Part shown: positions 1-9,825 of the stretch, piece after piece
How the letters are laid out: each line of letters starts with the position of its first letter
Numbering within the stretch: position 1 is the first letter of the stretch
Assembly: GCA_965204525.1 (NCBI GenBank)
Contig: OZ241994.1
Coordinates: 806,001-870,000 of the forward strand
Length of the DNA: 64,000 nucleotides
Source of the DNA: Bin5 sp965204525
GTDB taxonomy: Bacteria > Chloroflexota > Anaerolineae > Caldilineales > Caldilineaceae
Direction of reading: 5' to 3'
Position numbers and translations under genes: made by a program
The notes under the pieces: generated by a model
Seen by the model: only the letters and a program-made list of their open reading frames with translations
Told to the model about the DNA's origin: nothing
Database searches by the model: none

Positions 1-128
1 CTTCGCGATGACGCGAATGCCATGTTCCAGAATCGGTCCAGTTGCTTGCGTGTGAAGGAATCAGAATCGGACCCTTTTCGGACCCAGAGTCCCAGGCCCC
101 CCGAGATCGAATTGAACGAGTTGAACTC

Positions 129-872
129 ATGGCTGCACTTTGGGCTTCAGTACCCTTTCACGTAGTTCTGGGCCTGGCCGCATGTATTCCTGTCGTCTTG
201 TGGGACTGGCGGGTTGCACTGCCCGGAATCGTGATCGTTCAGCTGGGAACAAGCGCATTAATTGGCACTGTCTATGGGCTGCCGGCGCCCTGGCCTGCGG
301 TCCATTTGGGCATACAGGTCCTGGCCTGCCTGATTCTTCTACTTTCGATCTTACAGACGAGCAACGTGCAGGTCCGAAATTCCGGCGAATTCAGTTCAAG
401 GCTCTTTCGTTTGCTTGTCCTGGGAATTGCTGCTCTGTTGGTTTGGGCGGCGAGCGATGGCCTGGAATTGCCCCTCCTCGAAAACACGACCAAAGTCTTG
501 TTCATTTGGTTTGCTGCCGTGGCACTGATTACGCTCGGCGTGACGGAGACCGCCCTTTTTGGGGGCGTTGGCCTTCTGCTGTGGTTGATTCCCGTTCAGG
601 CATTTCTATCAGTTCTGTTTCCCTTGCCGGCCGTAATTGTATTGCTGGGAATATTGCAAATCCTGGTTGCTTTGGCTTGCAGCTTCCTCCTGCTTGCCGA
701 GGACGATGCGCTCACCCTGATCGAGGTTCCTTCAACCGATCCGGATCTGGCGCCGGGCGTTTATCGTCGCCACAGCATCACTTCCGGGGCCAAAGTCCTG
801 GGTTATGGGATCGGTTACTGGATGTATACTTTTCTTTATCGACGTCTCAAAACAGGGGCTCGAAACAGTTAG
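129..872 (+). CDS. Hydrophobic membrane protein upstream of a NuoN-like subunit
   Basis: An integral membrane protein of about 247 residues with roughly six or seven hydrophobic segments and a short charged C-terminal tail. I do not recognise a named family. The open frame extends back to a TTG at 42, but the first ATG at 129 starts directly in the first membrane segment and is preferred, although no strong Shine-Dalgarno is visible. It lies 144 bases before a proton-antiporter-type subunit on the same strand. A role as an accessory membrane subunit of a complex I- or Mrp-like assembly is inferred from position only. Confidence 0.6.
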   Translation: MAALWASVPFHVVLGLAACIPVVLWDWRVALPGIVIVQLGTSALIGTVYGLPAPWPAVHLGIQVLACLILLLSILQTSNVQVRNSGEFSSRLFRLLVLGIAALLVWAASDGLELPLLENTTKVLFIWFAAVALITLGVTETALFGGVGLLLWLIPVQAFLSVLFPLPAVIVLLGILQILVALACSFLLLAEDDALTLIEVPSTDPDLAPGVYRRHSITSGAKVLGYGIGYWMYTFLYRRLKTGARNS

Positions 873-1016
873 GGCATGGCTCCTCGAAACTGGACAGAAT
901 GGACGCGTGTCCGACCTGCGAACGTTTCGCGAATTCAGGCCATTGCAATCAGATAACTGTGAGGATGTCCAGGGAATGCCCAGAAGAAAAGAAAAAACAG
1001 TGAGCTACCGCGTTTC

Positions 1017-2435
1017 ATGATCCAGCTTGCCCTGCCATCCTTTCTGTTCAGCCTCCTCCTCCTGGCAATACTATCCAGCTACATCCTGCGCCGCTGGGAA
1101 CGGGGTGTCTCTCTCGTCAATGGCGCAATGTTGAGTCTAGCCGGCCTGTTGCTATGGCGATTTCCGATAGATTCCCCATTGCAGTCCATTCCATTTGTTC
1201 CCGTTGACCTTGACCTGCGCGCAGGGATTTGGGAATACGGTTTCCGCCTCCAGTTTACGCAGACAAATGAACCGATTGTCGTCATAGTCCTCCTCCTGTT
1301 GGGATCGGGCATGCTGCTAACGGCCGCCGCAAGTCAGGGGAGAGTATTCCCTCCTTCGATGTTGCTCGTAGGGGCAGGCTACATTGGAATCGCGCTCATG
1401 GTGGACGCGCCGATTTCCCCTGTGTTTCTGGCGCCGGCCTCCCTGGCAATTCTGATGACGCTTAGCGTTTTCCCGCTCCAGGTGGGCATTGGCGGGGAAG
1501 CGTTGACTTCCTTGCGTGCGATGTTACCGCCGATACTGGCGACTCCTTTCGTGCTGCTTGCTGCGTGGCACATGGAGCAGTTACCTCTCAATCCTCAAGA
1601 CATACGCCTTGCAGCAGGCGGCGCACAGCTTCTCGGAGCAGGGCTGCTTATTCTACTTGCGCCTGTTCCCTTGCACAGTGCCCAGCCTCAACTGGGCGAG
1701 TCCTCCCCACCGATTGCGATGGCGCTCACAATTCTTCTATATCAGACGCTGGTCCTCTATCTATACTTTCTTGCGACGACGAGTTTTCCATTGCTCCTGA
1801 GCAGTACTGCACTGAACGTGTGGTTGACCTCAACTGCAACAGTCACTCTCGTATGGGGCGGTGTGGCCGCGGCGGCAGCCAGCCACCCGGGCCGGCTGTT
1901 AGGTTATGCCATGCTTCACGACTGGGGCCTGATTCTATTGCTTCTTGCCGGATCTGATGCGGGCAGCCTGCCGATGGTAGTCTCTCTATTTGCGCTACGT
2001 ATATTGAGCACAATGAGCGCATCCGCAGGACTGTCGCAGATCCGGCAGGCGACAGGCAGTTTGGATGCGGAAAGCCTTCATGGGGTGGGTGCTCGACTGC
2101 CTTGGAGCACCGCCGCTTTTCTCCTGGGTAGCCTGGGACTGGCCGGTTTCCCGTTAACAGCGGGGTTCTCGGGACATTGGTCGGCGATTCAGGCGCTCGC
2201 AGAAGGCGATTGGCGCTTCGCAGCGATCGTGCTGATCGCCAGCGGCAGTGTTATATTCGGTTTCGTGCGGATGGTCGGCATCTTTTTCGGTCCACTCACC
2301 TATCCACAGCTGCCCCGCGAACGGCCGTTAGGCATAGTCTTCTCCCTGATGGCGATACTTCTGGTCACGGGCATGGCCATCGCGCCCCAGCTGTTCGAAG
2401 GACCTCTCGCCAGGACATTACTGGCATTTGATTGA
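1017..2435 (+). CDS. NuoN/MrpD-like proton-conducting membrane subunit
   Basis: A 472-residue polytopic membrane protein of the antiporter-like family (Proton_antipo_M) found in complex I subunits NuoL/M/N, Mrp antiporters and hydrogenase-4-type complexes. The centre carries GYAMLHDWGLIL, matching the conserved GYSSIAHxG helix of this family. A late segment LGLAGFPLTAGFSGHW matches the usual LxGxPPxxGFxxKW stretch. Length is near NuoN. The N-terminal half is divergent, and I do not see the usual Glu/Lys pair of helix 5 clearly, so proton translocation is inferred. The rest of such a complex is not in this window and may lie before its left edge. Confidence 0.72.
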   Translation: MIQLALPSFLFSLLLLAILSSYILRRWERGVSLVNGAMLSLAGLLLWRFPIDSPLQSIPFVPVDLDLRAGIWEYGFRLQFTQTNEPIVVIVLLLLGSGMLLTAAASQGRVFPPSMLLVGAGYIGIALMVDAPISPVFLAPASLAILMTLSVFPLQVGIGGEALTSLRAMLPPILATPFVLLAAWHMEQLPLNPQDIRLAAGGAQLLGAGLLILLAPVPLHSAQPQLGESSPPIAMALTILLYQTLVLYLYFLATTSFPLLLSSTALNVWLTSTATVTLVWGGVAAAAASHPGRLLGYAMLHDWGLILLLLAGSDAGSLPMVVSLFALRILSTMSASAGLSQIRQATGSLDAESLHGVGARLPWSTAAFLLGSLGLAGFPLTAGFSGHWSAIQALAEGDWRFAAIVLIASGSVIFGFVRMVGIFFGPLTYPQLPRERPLGIVFSLMAILLVTGMAIAPQLFEGPLARTLLAFD

Positions 2436-2596
2436 TCAAAAGCTGTCAGAATCTTCCCGGCAAACATCTGATAGAGATTGATAGTCCACGCCTGCTAAGG
2501 TTACGATAGCAGGTGCAGGCCAGTTGACCGCGAAGAAGCGCTTGTCATTTCACGTGCTTTAGCGGTGCGCTTTGCCAAGTTCGATTTTTCTTATCC

Positions 2597-2611
2597 AGGA
2601 GGCCCGCCATC
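2597..2611 (+). promoter_or_regulatory. Strong ribosome binding site before an ATC start
   Basis: A perfect AGGAGG at 2597-2602 is followed by six bases and then ATC at 2609, in frame with the conserved N-terminus of HMG-CoA reductase. No ATG, GTG or TTG occurs in frame between the upstream stop (2525) and the TTG at 2687, which already lies inside the conserved domain. Confidence 0.6.
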
Positions 2612-3973
2612 GCTTCCAAGGCGGACGGACGTTCATCCAGACTTGAAGGGTATTACAACCTGAGCCTGCGCGACCGAGTTGCGCTCTTGTCCAAGTGGGC
2701 GGTACTTACCAGCGAAGATACAGCAGTACTGGCCGAGAGTATCGGATCGGAGCAGGCCGACATGATGATCGAAAACGTCGTCGGCCGTTTTGCGTTGCCA
2801 TTAGGGATCGGAGCAAACTTCCTGATTGACGGGCAAGACTACCTGATACCGATGGCTGTGGAGGAGCCGTCTGTCGTTGCCGCTGTCAGCGCTGCCGCAC
2901 TCTTGGTACGTTCAGGGGGCGGATTCTCGACGGGCAGCACGGATCCCGTGATGATCGCCCAGATTCAGCTTCTTGATGTTGTTGACTCAGCCAAAGCGAG
3001 GGGCAAGATTCTTGCTTCTCGAGAGGAAATCCTGGATTGCGCTGATACCAGTCCCTCCCTTTCCCGCCTTGGGGGCGGACCCAAAAGCATTGAAGTGCGC
3101 CAGCTACCGGACACGCCTGCAGGGCCCATGCTAATCGTCCACTTGTTGATCGATTGCCGGGACGCGATGGGTGCAAATGCTGCCAACACTGCAGCTGAAG
3201 CTGTCGCGCCGCTGCTTGAAAAGCTCAGTGGAGGCCGGGCGGGATTGCGCATTCTCTCCAATCTGAGCGACAGGAGACGTGCGTGGGCCGAGGTCGAGAT
3301 TCCCGCTGCGGCGTTCGACAGCGATGACTATGATGGCAAAGATGTCGTACGCGGCATTGCTGAAGCGAACGCATTCGCTTATGCGGACAGCTACAGAGCA
3401 GCGACCCACAATAAAGGCATCTTCAACGGTGTGGACGCCGTGCTTTTGGCCACCGGGAACGACTGGCGGGCAGTGGAGTCAGGAGCCCATGCCTGGGCAG
3501 CGCGTGACGGTCAGTACCGAGCGCTTACGGACTGGCATGTGCGCACATGCGGGGACTCCGAGTCCATATTCGGACGTCTGGAGTTGCCTATGGCTGTTGG
3601 AACAGTGGGCGGGGCGACCCAAAGCCACCCTTCTGCTCGAATAGCGCTGAAGATTCTCGGATTGGAAGCTAAGGGAGAAACTGGCACTGAACAGGACAGC
3701 TGTGGTTCAGACGAATATGTGGGTGTGGAGAGCGGCCGCCAAGGGGCGAGAAGGTTAAGCGAGATTGTCGCCGCGGTAGGCTTGGCCCAGAACCTTGCGG
3801 CTTTGCGAGCGCTGGCGACAACCGGCATCCAAAAGGGCCATATGCGTCTCCATGCACGTCAAGTGGCGGTGGCGGCCGGCGCTGAAGGCGATGCGGTCGA
3901 GTTTGTTGCCGGTCAACTTGTGACAGAAGGAAAGATACGACTAGAACGGGCCAGGGAGCTGTTGCAAAGGTGA
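2609..3973 (+). CDS. Hydroxymethylglutaryl-CoA reductase (class II), unusual start codon
   Basis: Reduces HMG-CoA to mevalonate, or the reverse in degradative enzymes. Class II features seen: N-terminal SRLEGYYNLSLRDR, the ENVVG substrate motif with its catalytic Glu, DAMGANAANT for dinucleotide binding, HNKGIFNGVD with the catalytic Lys, GNDWRAVE with the catalytic Asp, and HARQ with the C-terminal catalytic His. The conserved N-terminus begins before the first conventional start (TTG, 2687). Reading back to the stop at 2525 gives no ATG, GTG or TTG. An AGGAGG at 2597-2602 sits six bases before ATC at 2609, so ATC is proposed as initiator. The synthase follows on the same strand, giving a mevalonate-pathway pair. 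Confidence 0.85.
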   Translation: MASKADGRSSRLEGYYNLSLRDRVALLSKWAVLTSEDTAVLAESIGSEQADMMIENVVGRFALPLGIGANFLIDGQDYLIPMAVEEPSVVAAVSAAALLVRSGGGFSTGSTDPVMIAQIQLLDVVDSAKARGKILASREEILDCADTSPSLSRLGGGPKSIEVRQLPDTPAGPMLIVHLLIDCRDAMGANAANTAAEAVAPLLEKLSGGRAGLRILSNLSDRRRAWAEVEIPAAAFDSDDYDGKDVVRGIAEANAFAYADSYRAATHNKGIFNGVDAVLLATGNDWRAVESGAHAWAARDGQYRALTDWHVRTCGDSESIFGRLELPMAVGTVGGATQSHPSARIALKILGLEAKGETGTEQDSCGSDEYVGVESGRQGARRLSEIVAAVGLAQNLAALRALATTGIQKGHMRLHARQVAVAAGAEGDAVEFVAGQLVTEGKIRLERARELLQR

Positions 3974-4028
3974 AAGTCAGGCCGCGCCCTACGCGGGCTG
4001 TCTGGGTAGTGCGAAGAGAGGACTTCAT

Positions 4029-5135
4029 ATGTTGAATCAGCCAGTTCAACAGGTAGGGATTGTGGGATACGGGGCTTACGTTCCGCGTTACCGCTTGCCC
4101 GATTCAGAGATCAGCAGGGTCTGGACAGACGAGATTGAAGCCGTTAGCAAGAGGTCGCGTGAGGGAAAGAATGGCTTGAAGGAAAGGAGAGCGACCAATT
4201 TTGTAGGTGAAAAGGCCGTGCCAGGGCTTGATGAAGACACGGCGACGATGAGTATAGAGGCGGCCCGCAATGCGCTGGCGCGTTCGAAAATCGATCCGCA
4301 GGAGATCCGCGCCGTCTGGGTGGGAAGCGAGAGCCACCCCTATGCGGTCAAGCCGACCGGTACAATCGTGGCCGAGGCGGTCGGCGCCACCCCCGCCACG
4401 CAAGCAGGAGATTGGCAGTTCGCTTGCAAGGCGGGTACAGAAGCAGTGCAGGCCGCGATCGGCTTGGTCGGTAGCGGCATGGCTCCTTATGCCCTGGCTG
4501 TCGGGATGGACACTGCGCAGAGCCGACCAGGTGATGCGCTGGAATACACTGCGGGCGCGGGCGGCGCCGCCTTATTGCTGGGTGCAGCAGAGGAATCGGT
4601 TGCCGTAATCGAGCGAAGCTTGGGTTATGTATCGGATACGACCGATTTCTGGAGAAGGCCCGGAAGGCAGTTTCCCAGCCATGCCGAGCGCTTCAGTGGA
4701 GATCCCGGCTACTTTGGCCATGTCTTGCCGGCCGCCGACCAGATGATGCAGGAAGCGGGGCTGACTGCGGCGGATATCGACCATGTTGCCGTGCACCAGC
4801 CCAATGTCAAATTCCCAGTACGGGCAATGCGCACCTTGGGATTTGAAAAAGAACAGTGGGAGAACGGACTTCTGGTCGAAGAGATTGGCAACACCTACGC
4901 CGGTTCCGCCCTCGTCGGCCTGACTGCTATCCTGGATATTGCCACCGAGGGTCAGCTCGTTCTGGTCGTCAGTTACGGCAGCGGGGCGGGATCAGACGCT
5001 TTCCTTCTACGTACAACCGGTCACTTAACAGCCGCTCAGCATAACGCCCCATCAACCAAAGAGTACATAAGCCGGCGCATTGAGATCGACTATGCGCAAT
5101 ATGTGCGGCTCGTGGGGAAGCTGGCTGCTAATTGA
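4029..5135 (+). CDS. Hydroxymethylglutaryl-CoA synthase
   Basis: Condenses acetyl-CoA with acetoacetyl-CoA to HMG-CoA, the step before the neighbouring reductase. The 368-residue thiolase-fold protein begins VGIVGYGAYVPRYRL, typical of bacterial and archaeal HMG-CoA synthases. The catalytic Cys is probably C133 in WQFACKAGTEA. A conserved VGSESHPYAVKPTG segment and a C-terminal VAVHQPNVKFP with the active-site His are present. AGAGGA upstream supports the ATG at 4029. With the reductase 55 bases before it, it forms a two-gene mevalonate unit, probably for isoprenoid synthesis. Confidence 0.92.
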   Translation: MLNQPVQQVGIVGYGAYVPRYRLPDSEISRVWTDEIEAVSKRSREGKNGLKERRATNFVGEKAVPGLDEDTATMSIEAARNALARSKIDPQEIRAVWVGSESHPYAVKPTGTIVAEAVGATPATQAGDWQFACKAGTEAVQAAIGLVGSGMAPYALAVGMDTAQSRPGDALEYTAGAGGAALLLGAAEESVAVIERSLGYVSDTTDFWRRPGRQFPSHAERFSGDPGYFGHVLPAADQMMQEAGLTAADIDHVAVHQPNVKFPVRAMRTLGFEKEQWENGLLVEEIGNTYAGSALVGLTAILDIATEGQLVLVVSYGSGAGSDAFLLRTTGHLTAAQHNAPSTKEYISRRIEIDYAQYVRLVGKLAAN

Positions 5136-5365
5136 TTGACCGACTCGAACGCAAACGAGCCGACGGCAGAATCTTGTCACCGATAGCTCGCGCTTCGGCT
5201 CTCACCCGATCCCTCCATTGTACGGTCAATGTGAGTCCGGGCGCCTATACTGCCAGCGAATCGTCCGTTGCGGTTTGAACGTCAGTGGCAGGTGTGGACT
5301 CGTGCCTCTTCTATTTGCCGCACGAAAGACAACGATGGCAGGACAGAGAGCGCATTCGTCTCATA

Positions 5366-8300
5366 CTATTGTCCCGCCTCCAAGGCTTTCAGAGAGTCGA
5401 CCAGGAATGTTCGCCAGCGGCCTTCCTCGTCGATAGGAATGTAGACGGCCTCGCGCCCAACATGGATTGCGTTGTTTGGTATAAACTCGCCTTCGTCGGT
5501 AGTGCTGCCCAAAGCCATCCGCAGGAACTGTTGCAACTTCCGCTTGGGACCGTCGTCCAAGTCCCCTTTGACCACGCCTGATTCACCGATTGCGTGCAAA
5601 GGAAATCCTTGAGGAAGCCGAATGGCAATCTGATCGCGTCTGCGGCCGATATTCAGGATTCCGGCTTTCAGGGCCTCCATCTTCACCTGAATCTGGTAAA
5701 ACAGGTTTTGCAATTCCAGTGGTATTGAGTTCGTTTCCGGGTCTGTGCCGAAGCGGTCCTCGATCTCCTTCTTCATTTCTTCCAGATCATGTAATGAATT
5801 CAGACCAGCTATTCGGCGATAAAGCTGAAGGCGCAAACCCTCATCGTCAACATAGGTCGCTGGAATTTCGGCGCGCAGGGGCAGGTCGAGAGTGACCGGA
5901 GGAGCAAGCGGGTCGTCCAACTCGATCGGGAAAGGCGCACCTTCAGGCTGCTGCCATGGCGGATGAGGCCCCAGAGATCCGTTTGCGCTGTCCGCCAGAT
6001 GCGTGTCGCCGTTCCTTCCTTGAGCCTTGGCTAACCGCTCCCTTTTGTCGCGGAGGTCATTGACCGATTGGGCCAGTAAGCGCGTGTAGAGGTCAAAACC
6101 TACACTGGCGATTTGGCCGTGTTGCCTTGCGCCAAGAAGCTCGCCTGCCCCGCGGATCTCGAGGTCACGCATGGCGATGCGAAAACCTGCTCCCAACTCG
6201 TCGCTGCTTTCAAGCAGGGCTTCCAGCCGGCGGCGGGCGTCGAAAGTCAGTGTACTGTGGCGATCGTGAAAGAGGTAGCAGTAGCCTCTCACAGCACCGC
6301 GGCCGACGCGGCCGCGCAACTGGTACAGTTGCGCCAATCCGAAATGATCGGCGCGATTCACTATAATGGTATTGGCACGGCGAATATCGAGGCCGTTCTC
6401 GACGATCGTGGTACAGACGAGCACGTCGATTTCTCCGTCGGCAAAGCGCATCATCGTGTTTTCCAACTCACGCTCGGCCATCTGTCCATGTGCCACCGCA
6501 ACAACCGCCTCCGGCACCTCGCGCTGAAGACGTGTTGCCAGCGTCCGGAGCCCCCGCACGCGGTTATGGACGAAAAATACCTGCCCGTCCCGCTCCAGTT
6601 CTCTCTGAACCGCTTGACGAACCAGCGTGCTGTCGTACTCAGAAAGAATTGTTCGTACAGGCAGCCGCTCCCTGGGAGGCGTGTTTATGGTGCTCATATC
6701 GCGAACGCCGCTCAAACTCATGTGGAGAGTACGCGGAATCGGTGTCGCGCTGAGTGTGAGCACGTCCATCTGAGACCGCATCTGCTTGAGGCGCTCTTTG
6801 TGGCTGACGCCAAAACGTTGTTCCTCATCTATGATAAGCAAACCCAGCGATTTGAAATCCACATCTCCTGAAAGGAGCCGGTGCGTGCCAATTACGATGT
6901 CAACAGTCCCATTCCGCATCTTTTGCAGCACTTTCTCCTGTTGGGACTGAGTCCGGAAGCGCGAGAGCATCTCTACAAGGATGGGGAATTGCTTCAGGCG
7001 CTCGCTGAAAACGCGATAATGCTGCTGCGCAAGAACGGTTGTCGGCACAAGCACCGCCGCCTGTTTGCCATCCATTACAGCCTTGAACGCCGCGCGAATA
7101 GCAACTTCAGTTTTGCCGTAGCCGACGTCGCCGATGATGATTCGGTCCATTGGCCGGTCAGTTTCCATGTCGCGTTTGACGTCTACGATGGCGTCGCTCT
7201 GGTCTGCCGTTTCGCGGAAGGGGAAGGCTGACTCCATCTCCTCCTGCCAGGGACCGTCTGGGCTGAATGCGTAACCGGGGATGACCTCTCTCTCTGCGTA
7301 GAGCTTCAGCAGATCTTCGGCTATGTCTTCAACCGCTTTCTTAGCCCGGGCTTTCACGGACTGCCAGTCGCTCGTGCCCAGGCGCGTTACGGAAGGCGGG
7401 ATGCCGGAGTCTCCCGCCCCTACGTAGCGGCTCAGGCGGTCTGCCTGGTGCACGGGAACGTAGAGTCTGTCCCCTCTGGCGTAGTTCACCTGCAGGTATT
7501 CTCGCTCGACACCGCCCATTTCAAGTCTGGTCAGACCCTCATATATGCCGATGCCATGCTCCATGTGAACGACATAGTCGTTCGGGTTGACATCGGCGAA
7601 AAACAGTTCGGGCGCCACTGTGGACTGTGACCTGCGCCGGTGTTGGTGGGATTGCCGCGTCCAGCCAAACAGTTCGGAATCGGTGTACAGACGCAAAGGC
7701 AAGTGCAGCCTGCCGTTGCTGTCCCCCTCCGGAGCAGGGGAGCCGTTCATTACAAACCCTTCCGACAGAACGCCCTGCAAGAGAGAGATTCCACTGCGAG
7801 GCGGTGTCTCCAAGTCGGAGATTAGGTTCGCAGGCAATTGAGCCTCGCGCAGTTCCTCCTGCAGTCGAGCAGTCTGACGCGAAATCAGGACGACGCGGTC
7901 AGATAACTTGGCAACCTTTCGCATTTCCTGCAAAATGCGCTTGGTTTGCCCGGCAAAGTGTGGGCAGGGAACAAATTGGCGTGCGATGGCGGTACTTTCG
8001 TCCTCCCTGTTTTCTCCCGGGAGACCGTTCGCACCCAAAGTCAGCGGTCTGCGCGCAGCAATCCGTTCATGCAACTCTTCGGGACTGAAGAAACTTGAGT
8101 CGAATCTGGAAGGCAATTCGTGGCCGCGCAGAAGTTCCTGATAAGTACGGGCCGCCGCTTCCCCGGCCCCCTTAAGGCTTGCGGCCACCTCCTCGCCATC
8201 GTCGATGACCAGAAGTCCTCTACCGGGCAGGTGGTCCAAGAGAGAAGCCGGACGGCTATAAAGGTAGGGCAGATACCACTCGATGCCTCGAAACGTACGG

Positions 8301-9109
8301 CCGGCGGCAAGGTCATCCAGTTCCCGCGCAATCTCCTCGCGGATGGCAAGTACCAGATTTGGTTCATTCAGCAATATTGCGCGCAGACCATCAATGCGAG
8401 CGACGCTGCCGAGCGCCTCACTTCCAGGCCCGATCAAAACTCTTTGCAGATGTCGCTCGCTGCGCTGCGTTGCCGGGTCGAAAGACCGCAGCGTCTCTAC
8501 TTCGTCGCCAAACAGGTCGATGCGGACCGGATGCGGCAGATTTGGAGGCCAGATGTCGACGATTCCGCCGCGACGGGCGAAAGATCCCGGTTCCTCCACC
8601 ACTTGCATCGGTTCATATCCGTTTTGCGCCCACCGGCCCGTCAGCTCATCCAGTTGAACGAAGCTGCCGACGCGTATAGGACGCAGGGCCATTCGAAACG
8701 TTCTGGCGGGCAGGGTCTTCTGCATCAGAGCACGGGCCGAGGAGACCACGATAGTTGGCCCGGTAGCTTTTTCCTGCAGGGCCGCCAATGCGGTCAGTCT
8801 TAGCTGACGCGTGCGCCCGGTCCAGGGAATGCGTTCAAAGGGCAGCGCATCGGGTTCTGCGTAGAGAAAAATCGGCAGTGCCCCAGCGGAAGCCGGCAGG
8901 TACAATTCGAGTTGCTCAACCCATTTTTGGGCTTGTTCGGCTGTGCCGGTCACCACAAGGACCGGTCCTTCTCTCTCAACGGCGGCGCCGGCGACAAAAT
9001 ATGCGCGCGCTGGCGAGTAAAGCTTTTGAGGCGCCGACGTATGCTCATTCAGCAGCGCTTGAAAGTTTGGCAGGGCTCTAAGCAGCGGAAGCAGACCAGA
9101 GAGATTCAT
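5366..9109 (-). CDS. mfd: Transcription-repair coupling factor Mfd
   Basis: A 1247-residue cytoplasmic ATPase that removes RNA polymerase stalled at DNA lesions and recruits UvrA. The N-terminus is UvrB-like. A CarD-type RNA polymerase-interaction domain starts near residue 505 (NDYVVHMEHGIGIYEG). The superfamily 2 translocase has Walker A GDVGYGKTE near 666, IDEEQRFG near 763 and the QLRGRVGRG motif VI. The TRCF C-terminal domain occupies roughly the last 170 residues. Length is usual for the family. The gene is convergent with the HMG-CoA synthase, with pth upstream on the same strand. A long antisense reading frame inside it is not a gene. Confidence 0.97.
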   Translation of the reverse strand: MNLSGLLPLLRALPNFQALLNEHTSAPQKLYSPARAYFVAGAAVEREGPVLVVTGTAEQAQKWVEQLELYLPASAGALPIFLYAEPDALPFERIPWTGRTRQLRLTALAALQEKATGPTIVVSSARALMQKTLPARTFRMALRPIRVGSFVQLDELTGRWAQNGYEPMQVVEEPGSFARRGGIVDIWPPNLPHPVRIDLFGDEVETLRSFDPATQRSERHLQRVLIGPGSEALGSVARIDGLRAILLNEPNLVLAIREEIARELDDLAAGRTFRGIEWYLPYLYSRPASLLDHLPGRGLLVIDDGEEVAASLKGAGEAAARTYQELLRGHELPSRFDSSFFSPEELHERIAARRPLTLGANGLPGENREDESTAIARQFVPCPHFAGQTKRILQEMRKVAKLSDRVVLISRQTARLQEELREAQLPANLISDLETPPRSGISLLQGVLSEGFVMNGSPAPEGDSNGRLHLPLRLYTDSELFGWTRQSHQHRRRSQSTVAPELFFADVNPNDYVVHMEHGIGIYEGLTRLEMGGVEREYLQVNYARGDRLYVPVHQADRLSRYVGAGDSGIPPSVTRLGTSDWQSVKARAKKAVEDIAEDLLKLYAEREVIPGYAFSPDGPWQEEMESAFPFRETADQSDAIVDVKRDMETDRPMDRIIIGDVGYGKTEVAIRAAFKAVMDGKQAAVLVPTTVLAQQHYRVFSERLKQFPILVEMLSRFRTQSQQEKVLQKMRNGTVDIVIGTHRLLSGDVDFKSLGLLIIDEEQRFGVSHKERLKQMRSQMDVLTLSATPIPRTLHMSLSGVRDMSTINTPPRERLPVRTILSEYDSTLVRQAVQRELERDGQVFFVHNRVRGLRTLATRLQREVPEAVVAVAHGQMAERELENTMMRFADGEIDVLVCTTIVENGLDIRRANTIIVNRADHFGLAQLYQLRGRVGRGAVRGYCYLFHDRHSTLTFDARRRLEALLESSDELGAGFRIAMRDLEIRGAGELLGARQHGQIASVGFDLYTRLLAQSVNDLRDKRERLAKAQGRNGDTHLADSANGSLGPHPPWQQPEGAPFPIELDDPLAPPVTLDLPLRAEIPATYVDDEGLRLQLYRRIAGLNSLHDLEEMKKEIEDRFGTDPETNSIPLELQNLFYQIQVKMEALKAGILNIGRRRDQIAIRLPQGFPLHAIGESGVVKGDLDDGPKRKLQQFLRMALGSTTDEGEFIPNNAIHVGREAVYIPIDEEGRWRTFLVDSLKALEAGQ

Positions 9110-9198
9110 TCTACTCGTGTTGTCAGTGACACCTTCGTGGGGACCGTCTTGTTACAGTAGTGCAGAGGCCCGGATTACAGTTAAGAAGGATTGCAGAC

Positions 9199-9825
9199 TC
9201 AGGCCGCTGTCGCCGGTGCAGAGTTAAAGCGATTCATTGCCAGGTCAATTCCATGAAATAGCCAGGTTTCTACGGCATCGGCGATTCGCGGGCGCAGAGA
9301 CTCGAAAGTGATCTCCTCGTTGACGCTGAAATTCTGCAAAACGTAGTCGGCCGGACGCATCGGCGTGTGAGGCCGACCTATGCCCACCCTGGCACGAGGA
9401 AATCGATCGGTACCCAGCATCTGAATGAGCGATTTCATCCCGTTGTGCCCTCCGCTACCTCCAAAAGGGCGCAGGCGCAGCTTGCCGCTTGGCAGGTCGA
9501 GTTCATCGTAAATGACGAAGATATCTCGTGGTTCAACTCGATAGAAGCTTGCCATCGGCGCGACTGAGGTTCCGCACCGGTTCATAAATGTGAGGGGGCG
9601 CATGAGAACCACCGTTTGACCGGACATATCTTCTCTCGACAGTCGATTACGTTCCGGCACTCGCGAATGCGTGATGGAACCCAAGCCGAACAGGGCATTG
9701 AATTTCGCTCGCGAGAGTGAAATCGCATGCCGCTCGGCCAAAATGTCCAGCACTTGAAAGCCAATATTGTGACGATTGCGCGCGTATTGGGGGCCGGGAT
9801 TGCCCAGACCCACGATCATTCTCAT
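9199..9825 (-). CDS. pth: Peptidyl-tRNA hydrolase
   Basis: Releases tRNA from peptidyl-tRNA that drops off ribosomes. The 208-residue product starts MRMIVGLGNPGPQYARNRHN, with the catalytic His in RHNIGF. It has TFMNRCG (substrate Asn), the active-site Asp in DELDLPSG, and GGSGGHNGMKS. The open frame continues upstream to 9969, but that extension has no homology-like character. The ATG at 9825 matches the family N-terminus and has a GGAAAA purine stretch upstream. It precedes mfd by about 90 bases on the same strand, a common bacterial neighbourhood. Confidence 0.95.
   Translation of the reverse strand: MRMIVGLGNPGPQYARNRHNIGFQVLDILAERHAISLSRAKFNALFGLGSITHSRVPERNRLSREDMSGQTVVLMRPLTFMNRCGTSVAPMASFYRVEPRDIFVIYDELDLPSGKLRLRPFGGSGGHNGMKSLIQMLGTDRFPRARVGIGRPHTPMRPADYVLQNFSVNEEITFESLRPRIADAVETWLFHGIDLAMNRFNSAPATAA

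Noticed and set aside
1..165. Possible C-terminus of an upstream gene (open frame from base 1 to a TAG at 163)
   Set aside because: Residues look uncharacteristic and would overlap the next start; too short to support.
140..1003. 287-codon + ORF overlapping the first membrane gene
   Set aside because: Out-of-phase frame rich in Arg, Ser and Cys; the other phase has a clear membrane-protein pattern.
6113..6871. 252-codon + ORF inside mfd
   Set aside because: Antisense shadow of a highly conserved mfd segment.
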